A stretch of DNA of 64,000 nt from Pseudonocardia kunmingensis. Lineage in GTDB: Bacteria > Actinomycetota > Actinomycetes > Mycobacteriales > Pseudonocardiaceae. The stretch spans positions 1 to 64,000 of the forward strand of contig NZ_VFPA01000002.1 in assembly GCF_006716445.1 (NCBI RefSeq), in the 5' to 3' direction. How positions within the stretch are numbered: position 1 is the stretch's first letter; each line of letters starts with the position of its first letter. The notes under the pieces are model-generated. The model was not told where the DNA came from and made no database searches. It saw nothing but the letters and a program-made list of their open reading frames with translations. Positions 28,635 through 36,542 of the stretch are shown piece by piece. Both the position numbers and the translations under genes were made by a program.

Positions 28635-29427
28635 AGGGCGGGGGCCACCGGCGATCGCCGAGGCGGGCCAGGTCGCGGCAGGTCGCCGCGAACAGCTCGC
28701 GCAGCAGCGGGCCGGCCAGCCGCTCGTGCACGTCGAGGACCGGACGGCCGGCGTGCACGTCGTCGCGGTAGCGGTCGCGCTCCGGCTCGGGCACCGGGAG
28801 GGCGGTCAGGGCGGCCACGACCACGGTCTCGCCCTTCCGCTCCACGACGGCGACGACGTGCGTGCGCAGGACGGTCTCGTCGACGTGGCCGAACCACCCG
28901 GCCTTCACCGCGACCGCGGCCGCGTCGACGCCGAGCGCGTCGGCCACCGTGTCCGGGATGCCGAAGGCCTGGTCCGGGGCCACGGCCCGCATCCAGCCCA
29001 GGATCTGCGCGGCGGCCGGGTCTCCCGCCGCCGCGCGGGCGAGGGCTCCGTAGGCGGTGACGACCTCGGCCGCGCTCACCTCGATGCCGCCGAACCAGGT
29101 CGGGTCCGCGCCCAGGGGGTGCCAGCGCACGCCGGTCGGGTCGGCGAGGCGGTCGAGGATCCGCTGCGGCGGGCCGCCGTGCCAGATCCGGTTCGTGGCG
29201 GCGTTGTCGGAATGCCGGACCGCGGGCTCGCCATCGGCGGGTGCAGCCCCGGCGGCCCAGGCGAACAGCGGCTTGAGCACCGACGCGCAGCGCAGCCGGA
29301 CGGCCCCGCGGCGCGCGGCCGTGGCTCGCAGCGGAGGCCCTCCGTACTGGGGGGTGCCCAGCACCTCGCCCGCGACCTGCGCGGACGCGAAGTCGGGGAC
29401 GCCGGCCAGCGCGTCGACGGCGCTCAC
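28630..29427 (-). CDS. Class A beta-lactamase-like serine hydrolase
   Basis: A 265-residue protein with the three active-site elements of the class A beta-lactamase / DD-peptidase fold: SVLK (Ser49, Lys52), SDN (73-75) and KAG (175-177) in place of KTG. No signal peptide is visible, so it is probably cytoplasmic, which is unusual for this fold and argues against antibiotic defence. It is the last gene of the racemase and D-aminoacylase operon; its GTG overlaps the upstream permease stop as GTGA. I infer a role in hydrolysing an amide or peptide containing a D-amino acid. It may instead be a divergent esterase. Confidence 0.75.
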   Translation of the reverse strand: MSAVDALAGVPDFASAQVAGEVLGTPQYGGPPLRATAARRGAVRLRCASVLKPLFAWAAGAAPADGEPAVRHSDNAATNRIWHGGPPQRILDRLADPTGVRWHPLGADPTWFGGIEVSAAEVVTAYGALARAAAGDPAAAQILGWMRAVAPDQAFGIPDTVADALGVDAAAVAVKAGWFGHVDETVLRTHVVAVVERKGETVVVAALTALPVPEPERDRYRDDVHAGRPVLDVHERLAGPLLRELFAATCRDLARLGDRRWPPPS

Positions 29428-30845
29428 GCGTAGATCCCGAGCAGCACGGCGTACAGCGCGACGACCGGGATCAGGACCAGGTAGGACGAGAGCAGCTGCC
29501 AGCGCAGCGAGCGCGACTCGGCCAGGCCCATCTGCCCGATCATGTCCGGGTTGGGGAAGGGGCCGAGCCCGTCGGTCTGGGAGGCGGCGAGCAGCACGAC
29601 CGTCCACGCGGCGGGCGGGACGCCGAGCGCCACGGCGAGCGGCCCGAAGACCTGGTTCACCAGGACCACCTGCGCGGCGGCGGCGCCGGCGATGCCGACC
29701 CAGCCGATCAGGATGACGACCAGGCAGAACAGGTAGGGCCCCAGCTCGGAGAGGGCGAACCGCTCGGCCACGCCGTCGTAGGCGCCCATCGAGTCGACGA
29801 GGGTGAACAGCACGGCGAGCAGGAAGAACAGGAAGAAGATCCCGAGCAGCCGGCTCGCCCCGGCGTACACGGCGCCCATCAGGGCGCCGACCGGCAGCCG
29901 CGCCGCGAGCCCGGTGACCGCGATGAGCACCACCAGCGCCACCGGGACGAACGTGGCGCCCGCCGCGGTCAGCCCGCTGTAGACGACGAGCGCGAGGAAC
30001 GCGAGCAGGAACGCGAGCGTCGCGCGCCCGGCGCCCGGCGCGGGCTCCTGCAGCGCGTCCAGGTCCACCGCCCGCTCGGGCGGGTAGGGGAAGGCGGTCG
30101 CGGTGCGCCGCTGGTTCCAGCGCACCACGAGGAAGCCGACGCCGAACATCACGAGCGCGGTCGGCAGGCCCGCGGTGAGGACGTAGCTGATCCAGCTGAC
30201 CTGCGCGGCGCCGTAGATGCTCGCGGTGATGGGGGCGAACGGGCTGAGGGTGAGGCCGGCCAGCCCGCTGAAGAAGAACATCGCGGCCGTGGCGGGGCTG
30301 GAGAACCCGAGCGCGGCGAGCAGCGGGATGACGATCGGCGCGACGATGGCGACCGACCCCGCGAGCGTGCCCAACGCCCCGGCCAGGATCGTGCAGGCCA
30401 GCATCACGCCGAACTGGGCGCGCAGCTGCGTGGTCAGCCCGACCCGGCGCACCACGCCGATCACGAGGAACTCGGCCACGCCGGTGCGCCGCAGCACCTC
30501 CCCGAGCCCCGCGCCGAGCAGGATGATCACGCCGAGCAGGGCGATCAGCGTGCCCATCGACTCGATCAGGACCGGTCCGAGGTCCGCGGGCGTGGAGCGG
30601 GTGAGCACCACCGCGGAGACGACCGCACCGAGCGTGGCCAGCACCATGTCCACGCCGAGCAGCGCGAGCCCCGCGTAGACGACGATCGGGACGAGGCCCC
30701 ACAGCCCCGGCTGGTCGGTGCGGACCGCGACGACGACGCTGGCGACCAGCGCCACGGCGTAGAGCGCGGCCGCGGCGATCTGCTGCCGCCGCGACATGTC
30801 GAGCGTGTAGATGTTGGCGTCCGACACGGTGGTGGACGAGGACAC
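29424..30845 (-). CDS. Predicted multi-spanning permease, paralogue of 32452-33900
   Basis: About 473 residues with a dozen or more hydrophobic segments, resembling ion-transporter-superfamily permeases (NhaC/GntP/C4-dicarboxylate-like). Shared with the second permease of the operon are IESMGTLIALLGVIILLGAG near residue 90, ILAGALGTLAGSVAIVAPI, the GWVGIAGAAAAQVVLVNQVF segment and the ending GPFPNPDMIGQMGLAESR. The GTG at 30845 is preferred because GGAGG stands five bases ahead and the length then matches the paralogue. A GTG at 30890, overlapping the D-aminoacylase stop, is the alternative. The operon suggests import of D- or N-acyl-amino acids, which is inference. Confidence 0.8.
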   Translation of the reverse strand: MSSSTTVSDANIYTLDMSRRQQIAAAALYAVALVASVVVAVRTDQPGLWGLVPIVVYAGLALLGVDMVLATLGAVVSAVVLTRSTPADLGPVLIESMGTLIALLGVIILLGAGLGEVLRRTGVAEFLVIGVVRRVGLTTQLRAQFGVMLACTILAGALGTLAGSVAIVAPIVIPLLAALGFSSPATAAMFFFSGLAGLTLSPFAPITASIYGAAQVSWISYVLTAGLPTALVMFGVGFLVVRWNQRRTATAFPYPPERAVDLDALQEPAPGAGRATLAFLLAFLALVVYSGLTAAGATFVPVALVVLIAVTGLAARLPVGALMGAVYAGASRLLGIFFLFFLLAVLFTLVDSMGAYDGVAERFALSELGPYLFCLVVILIGWVGIAGAAAAQVVLVNQVFGPLAVALGVPPAAWTVVLLAASQTDGLGPFPNPDMIGQMGLAESRSLRWQLLSSYLVLIPVVALYAVLLGIYA

Positions 30846-30886
30846 GGGAGCCTCCGGGGGAGCGGCGGGAGCGTCGGCGGGTGGCT

Positions 30887-32455
30887 TCACGGACGCGGGG
30901 CGCGGCGCAGCACCCGGCCCGGGCGGGCGCCGGTGAGCGCGCCGTCGGCGAGCACCGGCTCGCCCGCGACCAGGACGTGCTGCACGCCGGTCGAGAGCTG
31001 CCACGGTTCGTCGTAGGTGGACCGGTCGGTCACCGTCGCCGGGTCGAGGACGGCGACGTCGGCCACCGCGCCGGGACGCAGCACGCCGCGGTCGGCCATC
31101 CCGAGTCGCGCGGCGGGCAGCCCGGTCATCTTGTGCACGGCGGCCGTGAGCGGCAGGTCGCCATCGCGCACGTACGGGCCGAGGACGCGGGTGAACGTGC
31201 CGAAGCTGCGCGGGTGCGGGCGGCCCCGGCCCTCGGGGCGCAGGACCCAGCCGTCGGAGGCGACGCTGGTCGCGGGGTGCTGCAGCACGGTGCGCACGTC
31301 GTCGGCGGCCATGGCGTGGTTCACCACCGACACCGCGCCCTCGTGCGCGGCGAGCACCTGCAGCGCCGCCTCGGCGGGGTCGGTGCCGAGCTCGCGCGCG
31401 ACGTCGGCGATGCTGCGCCCGCGCGCCGCGGTGAACGGGCCCGGTGGCAGCTCCGCGATCACCACGCCCTCCGGGTCGACGTCGCGGGTCATGCGGTCGC
31501 GCAGCCCGCTCGCCACCCGCTCGCGGGTGGGGCCGTCGGCGAGGCGCTCCAGCAGCCGGGCCACGCCGCCGTCGAGCGCCCAGGCCGGCAGCCGGGAGGT
31601 CAGCGTCGTGGACGACGCCGTGTAGGGGTAGACGTCGCAGGTGACGTCGACGCCGTCGGCGCGCGCCTCGTCGAGGATGCGCAGCGCCTCGGTGACCGCG
31701 CCGTGGTTGCTGCGGCCCATCGCCTTGAGGTGGGAGATCTCCAGCCGCACGCCGGTGTCGCGGGCCGTCGCGAGGGCCTCGCGCACGGCGTCGAGCAGGG
31801 TGTCGGCCTCGTTGCGCATGTGCGTGGAGTAGAGCAGCCCGTGTGCCGCGGCGACCCGCGCCAGCGCCGTGACCTCGCCCGTGTCGGCGTAGGCGCCGGG
31901 GGCGTAGATCAGCCCGGTGGAGAAGCCCCACACCCCCTGCCCGGCCGCTGCGGCCAGCAGCGCGCCCATCTCCGCGAGCTCGGCGGGCTCCGGTGCGCGC
32001 TCCGCCCCGCCCAGCACGGCGAGCCGCAGTGCGGAGTGCCCCACCTGCAGCGCGAGGTTCACCGCGGGTCGGGTGGCGTCGACCGCGTCCGCGTACCCGG
32101 CGGCGTCGGTCCACGACCAGTCCAGCTCGGGCGCCAGGAACGCCGACGCCGCCCGCAGCGCGGCGAGGTCGCCGACCGGGAAGGGAGACCAGCCGCAGTT
32201 GCCCGTGACGAGCGTGGTGACGCCCTGGGTGACGGCGGTGTCGGCGCCGGGATGGCCTGCGATGCTGAAGTCGGCGTGCGAGTGCAGGTCGATGAACCCG
32301 GGGCAGACCACCATCCCGCGCGCGTCGATCCGCGTGGCGCCGTCCGGGGAGGCGACCGCGTCGATCCGGCCCGCCGTGATGCCGACGTCGCCGGTCCGGG
32401 GCGGGGCACCGGTTCCGTCGAGGACCGTGCCACCGGTGATGACCAGGTCGCTCAC
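30887..32455 (-). CDS. N-acyl-D-amino-acid deacylase (D-aminoacylase)
   Basis: Hydrolyses N-acyl-D-amino acids or related D-configured amides in the cytoplasm. The 522-residue amidohydrolase-superfamily protein has the metal motif FIDLHSHADFS (His58, His60), the conserved TGNCGWSPFP (Cys87, a metal ligand in D-aminoacylases), YSTHMRNE and LEISHLKAMG, and the VNHAMAADDV region. The C-terminal beta-barrel includes VHKMTGLPAARLGMADRG. The GTG at 32455 overlaps the upstream permease stop (GTGA). Its position between two permeases, next to an acylamino-acid racemase, supports N-acyl-amino acid use rather than a dihydropyrimidinase role. Confidence 0.92.
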   Translation of the reverse strand: MSDLVITGGTVLDGTGAPPRTGDVGITAGRIDAVASPDGATRIDARGMVVCPGFIDLHSHADFSIAGHPGADTAVTQGVTTLVTGNCGWSPFPVGDLAALRAASAFLAPELDWSWTDAAGYADAVDATRPAVNLALQVGHSALRLAVLGGAERAPEPAELAEMGALLAAAAGQGVWGFSTGLIYAPGAYADTGEVTALARVAAAHGLLYSTHMRNEADTLLDAVREALATARDTGVRLEISHLKAMGRSNHGAVTEALRILDEARADGVDVTCDVYPYTASSTTLTSRLPAWALDGGVARLLERLADGPTRERVASGLRDRMTRDVDPEGVVIAELPPGPFTAARGRSIADVARELGTDPAEAALQVLAAHEGAVSVVNHAMAADDVRTVLQHPATSVASDGWVLRPEGRGRPHPRSFGTFTRVLGPYVRDGDLPLTAAVHKMTGLPAARLGMADRGVLRPGAVADVAVLDPATVTDRSTYDEPWQLSTGVQHVLVAGEPVLADGALTGARPGRVLRRAPRP

Positions 32456-33900
32456 GTCAGCACCGCCAGGATCGCAACGTAGAGCAGGCAGGCCGGGATG
32501 AGCACCAACCAGCCGGTGAACAGCAGGGACCGCAGGTCCGTGGAGCGGGCCAGGCCCATCGCGCCGATCATGTTGGCGTTCGGGAACGGCCCGTAGGTGT
32601 CGGCCTTCGACGCCCACAGCAGCACGATCACCCACGCGCCCGCGCCGAGCCCGACCGTGCTCGCGATCCCGCCGAACACCTCGTCCAGCAGCACCACCTG
32701 GGCGGCCGTGGCGCCCGGGACGCCCACCCAGCCCAGGAGCGCGATCGCGGCCGCGAAGCCCAGCCCGGACGAGTTCTGCAGCTGCGGCCCGAACATCTCG
32801 AGCACGACGTCGTAGGGCTGCAGGCCGTCGATCACCAGGAACAGCGCCGCGAGCAGCCAGAACAGCAGGAAGATGCTCACCAGCCGGGCCGCACCGCGGT
32901 AGAGGTGACCGGCGATCTCGGTGGCGGGCAGGCGCGCGGCCACACCGGTGCCGATGCCGAGCAGCGGGAGCGCGAGCAGCGGGAACGCGGTGCCCGCCGC
33001 CGTGATCGTCGCGTAGGCGACGGTGGCCACGAGCAGCACCAGGAACACCGCGGTGGCGCGCCCGGCGTACGGCGGCACGTCGGCCTGCTCGGTCCCGGTC
33101 TCGAGGTCGGCGTCGGTGTAGAAGTCGCCGCGCAGGGCGGTGCGCCGCTGGATCCACGGCACGATGAACATGGCCATCAGGATCGACAGCACCGCGATCG
33201 GCGCCGCGCCGTACTGCAGGTAGGTCAGGTAGCCGACGTCCGCCGCTTCCATGATCGCGACGTTCGAGCCGGCGAACGGCGCGAGCGCGAGGCCGGCGCA
33301 CCCGCCCACGAACATCATCGCGGCCGTGGCCGCGCGGGTGAAGCCGACGCGCGCGGCCACCGGGAGCAGGATCGGGGCGGCGATCGCGAGCGCGCCGGCG
33401 AGCGTGCCCAGGCTGGTGACGAGCACCAGGCAGGACAGCATGACGCCGAGCAGCACGGCCCGCCTGCTGCGGTCGCCCGCCATCCTCATCACCCGGTGGA
33501 CGATCGTGTGGGCGACGCCGGTGACGCGCAGGACCTCCCCGACGCCTGCGCCGAGCATGATGATGACGCCGATCGTGGTGACGAGGTCGCCCATCGACTC
33601 GCCGAGCAGCGCCCCGAACTCGGCGGGCGTCTGGCGCGCGATGAGCACGCCTCCCACGAGGCTGACAACGGTGGCGATCACCAGGTCCATGCCGAGCAGG
33701 CACAGCACCGCGTACATCGCGATCGGCAGGATGCCCCAGAGCGTCGGTGCCTCGGCGACGGTCCCGGCGACGGCGCACACCACCAGGCCCGCGACGGCGA
33801 TGGCGGTCGTGGCGATGCGGCGACCGCGTCCCTGCTCGAGCTCGTAGGCGTTGGCGCGGTCCTGCGGCGCCGTCGTCGCTGACGGCGGCTGGTCGGTCAT
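32452..33900 (-). CDS. Predicted multi-spanning permease, paralogue of 29424-30845
   Basis: A 482-residue integral membrane protein of the same family as the other permease of the operon, with matching blocks GESMGDLVTTIGVIIMLGAG, SLGTLAGALAIAAPILLPV, LLGWVGVPGATAAQVVLLDE and YGPFPNANMIGAMGLARS. The ATG at 33900 follows AAGGAT and overlaps the racemase stop as ATGA. Two paralogues in one operon could form a heteromer or carry related substrates. Transport of acylated or D-amino acids is inferred only from the neighbours. Confidence 0.85.
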   Translation of the reverse strand: MTDQPPSATTAPQDRANAYELEQGRGRRIATTAIAVAGLVVCAVAGTVAEAPTLWGILPIAMYAVLCLLGMDLVIATVVSLVGGVLIARQTPAEFGALLGESMGDLVTTIGVIIMLGAGVGEVLRVTGVAHTIVHRVMRMAGDRSRRAVLLGVMLSCLVLVTSLGTLAGALAIAAPILLPVAARVGFTRAATAAMMFVGGCAGLALAPFAGSNVAIMEAADVGYLTYLQYGAAPIAVLSILMAMFIVPWIQRRTALRGDFYTDADLETGTEQADVPPYAGRATAVFLVLLVATVAYATITAAGTAFPLLALPLLGIGTGVAARLPATEIAGHLYRGAARLVSIFLLFWLLAALFLVIDGLQPYDVVLEMFGPQLQNSSGLGFAAAIALLGWVGVPGATAAQVVLLDEVFGGIASTVGLGAGAWVIVLLWASKADTYGPFPNANMIGAMGLARSTDLRSLLFTGWLVLIPACLLYVAILAVLT

Positions 33901-35030
33901 GATGATCCTTCTTGCTCGGCGAACACGGCGGTGCGGGTTGCGTGCGCCCGCAGGAACTCCTCGTCGACGGCGTGTCCGAGGCCGGGGGTCTCCCACGGCA
34001 CGCGGACGGTGCCGCGGTCGGCGCGGATGGGCGGGGTCACCACGTCGCGCGCGTAGTACTTGTCGGAACCGGAGACGTCGGACGGGAGCGTGAACCCGGG
34101 CAGGCTGGAGAGCGCGACGTTGGCCGCGCGGCCGATCCCGAACTCGTGCATGCCGCCGCACCAGACCGGCACGTCGTGGGCACGGGCGAGGTCGTGCGCG
34201 GCCACGGCGGCGGTGAGCCCGCCCATGCGCGAGACCTTGATGTTCAGCACCCGGCCCGAGCCCAGCGCCAGCGCGGTGGCCAGGTCGTGCCCGTCGACGA
34301 TCGACTCGTCCAGGCAGACCGGGGTCCCGATGCTCGCCTGGAGGCGGGCGGCGGCCAGCAGGTCGCGGGGTGCGAAGGGCTGTTCGATCATCAGCAGGCC
34401 CGCGCCGTCGAGCGCCCGCAGCGCGGCGAGGTGGTCGGCGCTCTCGGTGTAGGCACCGTTCGCGTCGACGTGCAGCGACAGGTCGGGGAACGCGGCGCGC
34501 ACGGCGGCGACCGGCTCGGTGTCCCACCCGGGGGCGATCTTGAGCTTGACCCGCGGGTAGCCGGCCTCGACGTGCCGCGCCACCTGCTCGACCAGCGCGT
34601 CCACGCTCGCCTCGATACCCAGGCTCACGCCGGCGACGACGCTGCGCCGCTCCCCGCCCAGCGCCCCGGCCAGCGGCACGCCCGTGGCCTGCGACCAGAG
34701 CGTCCAGCAGGCCATGTCGAGCCCCGCCTTGGCGAACTCGTTGCCCCGCACCCGCGACCACAGCGCGGCGGCCTGCGCGGGGTGCTCCCACTCGCCGCCC
34801 AGCAGTGCCGGGACCAGGTGGGCGCTGGCGATCGCCCAGCAGGTCTCCACGGTCTCGGCCGCGAAGAACGGCCCGGACGGCGAGGCGATCTCGCCCCAGC
34901 CGACGGCGCCGTCGGCGTCCTGCACCCGCACGAGCACGTGCTCGAGGTAGGACTTGCGGTGCGAGCTGGTCTCGAACTCCCGCACCAGCGGCAGCCGCAC
35001 CGCCAGCAGTTCGACGCGATCGACGCGCAC
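33897..35030 (-). CDS. N-acyl(succinyl)amino acid racemase / o-succinylbenzoate synthase family
   Basis: An enolase-superfamily enzyme of the MLE/OSBS subgroup, 377 residues. All catalytic positions are visible: the KxK pair in VKLKIAP (Lys162, Lys164), metal ligands Asp189 (HVDANG), Glu216 (MIEQPF) and Asp241 (LDES), and the opposite Lys265 (NIKVSRMG). Members are either o-succinylbenzoate synthase (MenC) or N-acylamino acid racemases. No menaquinone genes are nearby. The operon has a GNAT acyltransferase, a D-aminoacylase and a divergent M20 hydrolase, which favours the racemase. The GTG start lies one base after the SIS gene stop. Confidence 0.9.
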   Translation of the reverse strand: MRVDRVELLAVRLPLVREFETSSHRKSYLEHVLVRVQDADGAVGWGEIASPSGPFFAAETVETCWAIASAHLVPALLGGEWEHPAQAAALWSRVRGNEFAKAGLDMACWTLWSQATGVPLAGALGGERRSVVAGVSLGIEASVDALVEQVARHVEAGYPRVKLKIAPGWDTEPVAAVRAAFPDLSLHVDANGAYTESADHLAALRALDGAGLLMIEQPFAPRDLLAAARLQASIGTPVCLDESIVDGHDLATALALGSGRVLNIKVSRMGGLTAAVAAHDLARAHDVPVWCGGMHEFGIGRAANVALSSLPGFTLPSDVSGSDKYYARDVVTPPIRADRGTVRVPWETPGLGHAVDEEFLRAHATRTAVFAEQEGSS

Positions 35031-35031
35031 G

Positions 35032-35679
35032 TCAGTCCCCTTCCGCGTAGACGCCGAGACGCGCGGTGAGCGCGTCGCGCCGCGCGAGCCTGCGCCGGGC
35101 GCCCTTGGCGCTGGCCGCGGCGAGCGTGGCGAGGATGTGCACCACGGCGGCGACCGCCGTGGGGGAGTCGGCGTAGGAGGCGCTGTCGGTGCTGACGACG
35201 ACGGCCACCTCCGACGCCCGGGCCACCGCGCTGTCCGCGTCGTCGGTCACGCCGATCACCGTGCCCCCGGCCGCCGCGAACTCCTCGGCCATGACGATCG
35301 TGGAGCGCGCGTAGCGGCGCAGCGAGAACGCGACGAGCACGTCGCCCGCCCGCACGTCGGAGAGCACGTCGACCGCGCGCACCACGGTGCCGTCGATCAG
35401 GGTGACGTTGGCCATCGACGCCGACAGGTCCGTGGCCAGCAGGGACGCGTACGACCAGGACTTGGAGCCCCCGGCGACGAACCGCCGCTTCGCCGCGACG
35501 ATCCGGCGCGCGGCCTGTTCGAGGGAGCCGTCGGCCTGCAGGCGCTCGAGGGTGGCGGCGAGGTTCGCGGTCTCCTGGGCGACCACCTGCGCCACGAGCG
35601 CGGTGGCCGTGGAGCGGCGCTGCAGCCGGGCGCCGTAGCGCTCGTCGGGGGTCGTGAGCTGCCGGTTCCCGGGCGTCAC
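35032..35679 (-). CDS. SIS-domain protein, RpiR-like but without the HTH domain
   Basis: A 215-residue protein whose residues 60-190 form a sugar-isomerase (SIS) fold (SKSWSYASLLATDLSAS, GDVLVAFSLRRYARSTI, GGTVIGVTDDADSAVARAS). This is the effector domain of RpiR-family regulators. The usual 75-residue N-terminal helix-turn-helix is absent or unrecognisable. Upstream sequence in this frame is the coding region of the GNAT gene, so the gene is not simply mis-started. The GTG overlaps the GNAT stop (GTGA). It may bind a ligand as a stand-alone sensor, act as an isomerase, or be a regulator with a shortened N-terminus. Confidence 0.75.
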   Translation of the reverse strand: MTPGNRQLTTPDERYGARLQRRSTATALVAQVVAQETANLAATLERLQADGSLEQAARRIVAAKRRFVAGGSKSWSYASLLATDLSASMANVTLIDGTVVRAVDVLSDVRAGDVLVAFSLRRYARSTIVMAEEFAAAGGTVIGVTDDADSAVARASEVAVVVSTDSASYADSPTAVAAVVHILATLAAASAKGARRRLARRDALTARLGVYAEGD

Positions 35680-36431
35680 GCCGCCACCGCGCAGTACAGG
35701 GCGGTGCGCGCGTCGGCCCGCAGGCAGGACCGCAGCACCCGCCCCGCACCGAGCAGGGCGTCGATCTCGTCGGCCACGCGGTCGCGCAGCGCGAGGGCGC
35801 GCTCGGGCCCGAGCTGGCGCAGCGCGTCGCCCGCGGCCGGCACGGCGAGCCAGGTGACGTCGCCGTCGGTGCGCGCGGCACCCCACTCCGGGACGTCGGC
35901 GGGCAGGGCCGGGACCGCGGCACGCGCGGGGCGGTCCAGCGGCCACTCGACGACGACCCGGTCGGTGCGGCCGTGGTGGTCGGGCATGCCGTAGTAGTCG
36001 CGGTGGAACCAGCGGCCGGTGGCGCCGAGGACGTCGAGGTTGAAGTGGGCGTTGCGGGCCTGCAGCGGGTCGTAGGCCCAGCGCATCGTCGTCACACCCG
36101 TGCGGCGCGCCACCTCGGCCTGGGCCCGCTTGAGCTGCCGGCCCACGCCCCGGCCCTGGACCGCGGGCGCGACCGCCGCCGTCTGCGAGTAGTGGTGCGG
36201 GGTGCCGCCGTCGAGGCCGACGAACCCGTAGGTGAAGCCGACCAACCGGTCGTCCTCGTCGAACGCGCCGAGGGCGGAGCCGCCGCTGTGCTGCAGCGCG
36301 CAGAGCAGCTTCGGCGAGAACGCGGGGTCGTCGTCGGCCAGGCCGAACACGGCGCGGTAGAGCCGCACGGCGGCGAGCCGCTCGGCCGTGGTCGACAAGG
36401 ACCGGGTGGTGATCCCGGCGGGCGAAGACAT
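35676..36431 (-). CDS. GNAT-family N-acyltransferase (COG3375-like)
   Basis: A 251-residue GNAT protein with the acyl-CoA pyrophosphate-binding motif AVAPAVQGRGVGRQLKRAQ and the downstream MRWAYDPLQARNAHFNLDVLG block, the latter typical of the COG3375 group that accompanies N-acylamino acid racemases. In Geobacillus a homologous succinyltransferase acylates D-amino acids before racemisation. I infer the same role here. The ATG at 36431 follows GGAG and gives the expected N-terminus. It is the first gene of the minus-strand operon, divergent from the M20 peptidase. Confidence 0.85.
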   Translation of the reverse strand: MSSPAGITTRSLSTTAERLAAVRLYRAVFGLADDDPAFSPKLLCALQHSGGSALGAFDEDDRLVGFTYGFVGLDGGTPHHYSQTAAVAPAVQGRGVGRQLKRAQAEVARRTGVTTMRWAYDPLQARNAHFNLDVLGATGRWFHRDYYGMPDHHGRTDRVVVEWPLDRPARAAVPALPADVPEWGAARTDGDVTWLAVPAAGDALRQLGPERALALRDRVADEIDALLGAGRVLRSCLRADARTALYCAVAA

Positions 36432-36471
36432 GCTGCTCCAGATAGCGAACGTATGTTTTCGAGGTGGGGTA

Positions 36472-36534
36472 GTCCTACGCTCGCACGAGCTGCTTGTCAA
36501 CGGTTCGGAGCGAGCGAGACGGCAAAGATATAGT
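36472..36534. promoter_or_regulatory. Divergent promoters of the D-amino acid locus
   Basis: For the minus-strand operon, a perfect TTGACA -35 (complement of 36495-36500) is separated by 17 bp from TAGGAC (complement of 36472-36477). For the plus-strand M20 gene, TATAGT (36529-36534) is a good -10 that would give a nearly leaderless message starting about 36541. Similar GAACGTATG and GTTCGTATC words flank the region and could be regulator sites. Confidence 0.45.
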
Positions 36535-36542
36535 TCGTATCC

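Noticed and set aside
33897..35030. Menaquinone biosynthesis enzyme MenC
   Set aside because: No other men gene is nearby, and the operon context of acyltransferase, D-aminoacylase and M20 hydrolase fits an N-acylamino acid racemase better. The activities cannot be told apart by sequence alone.
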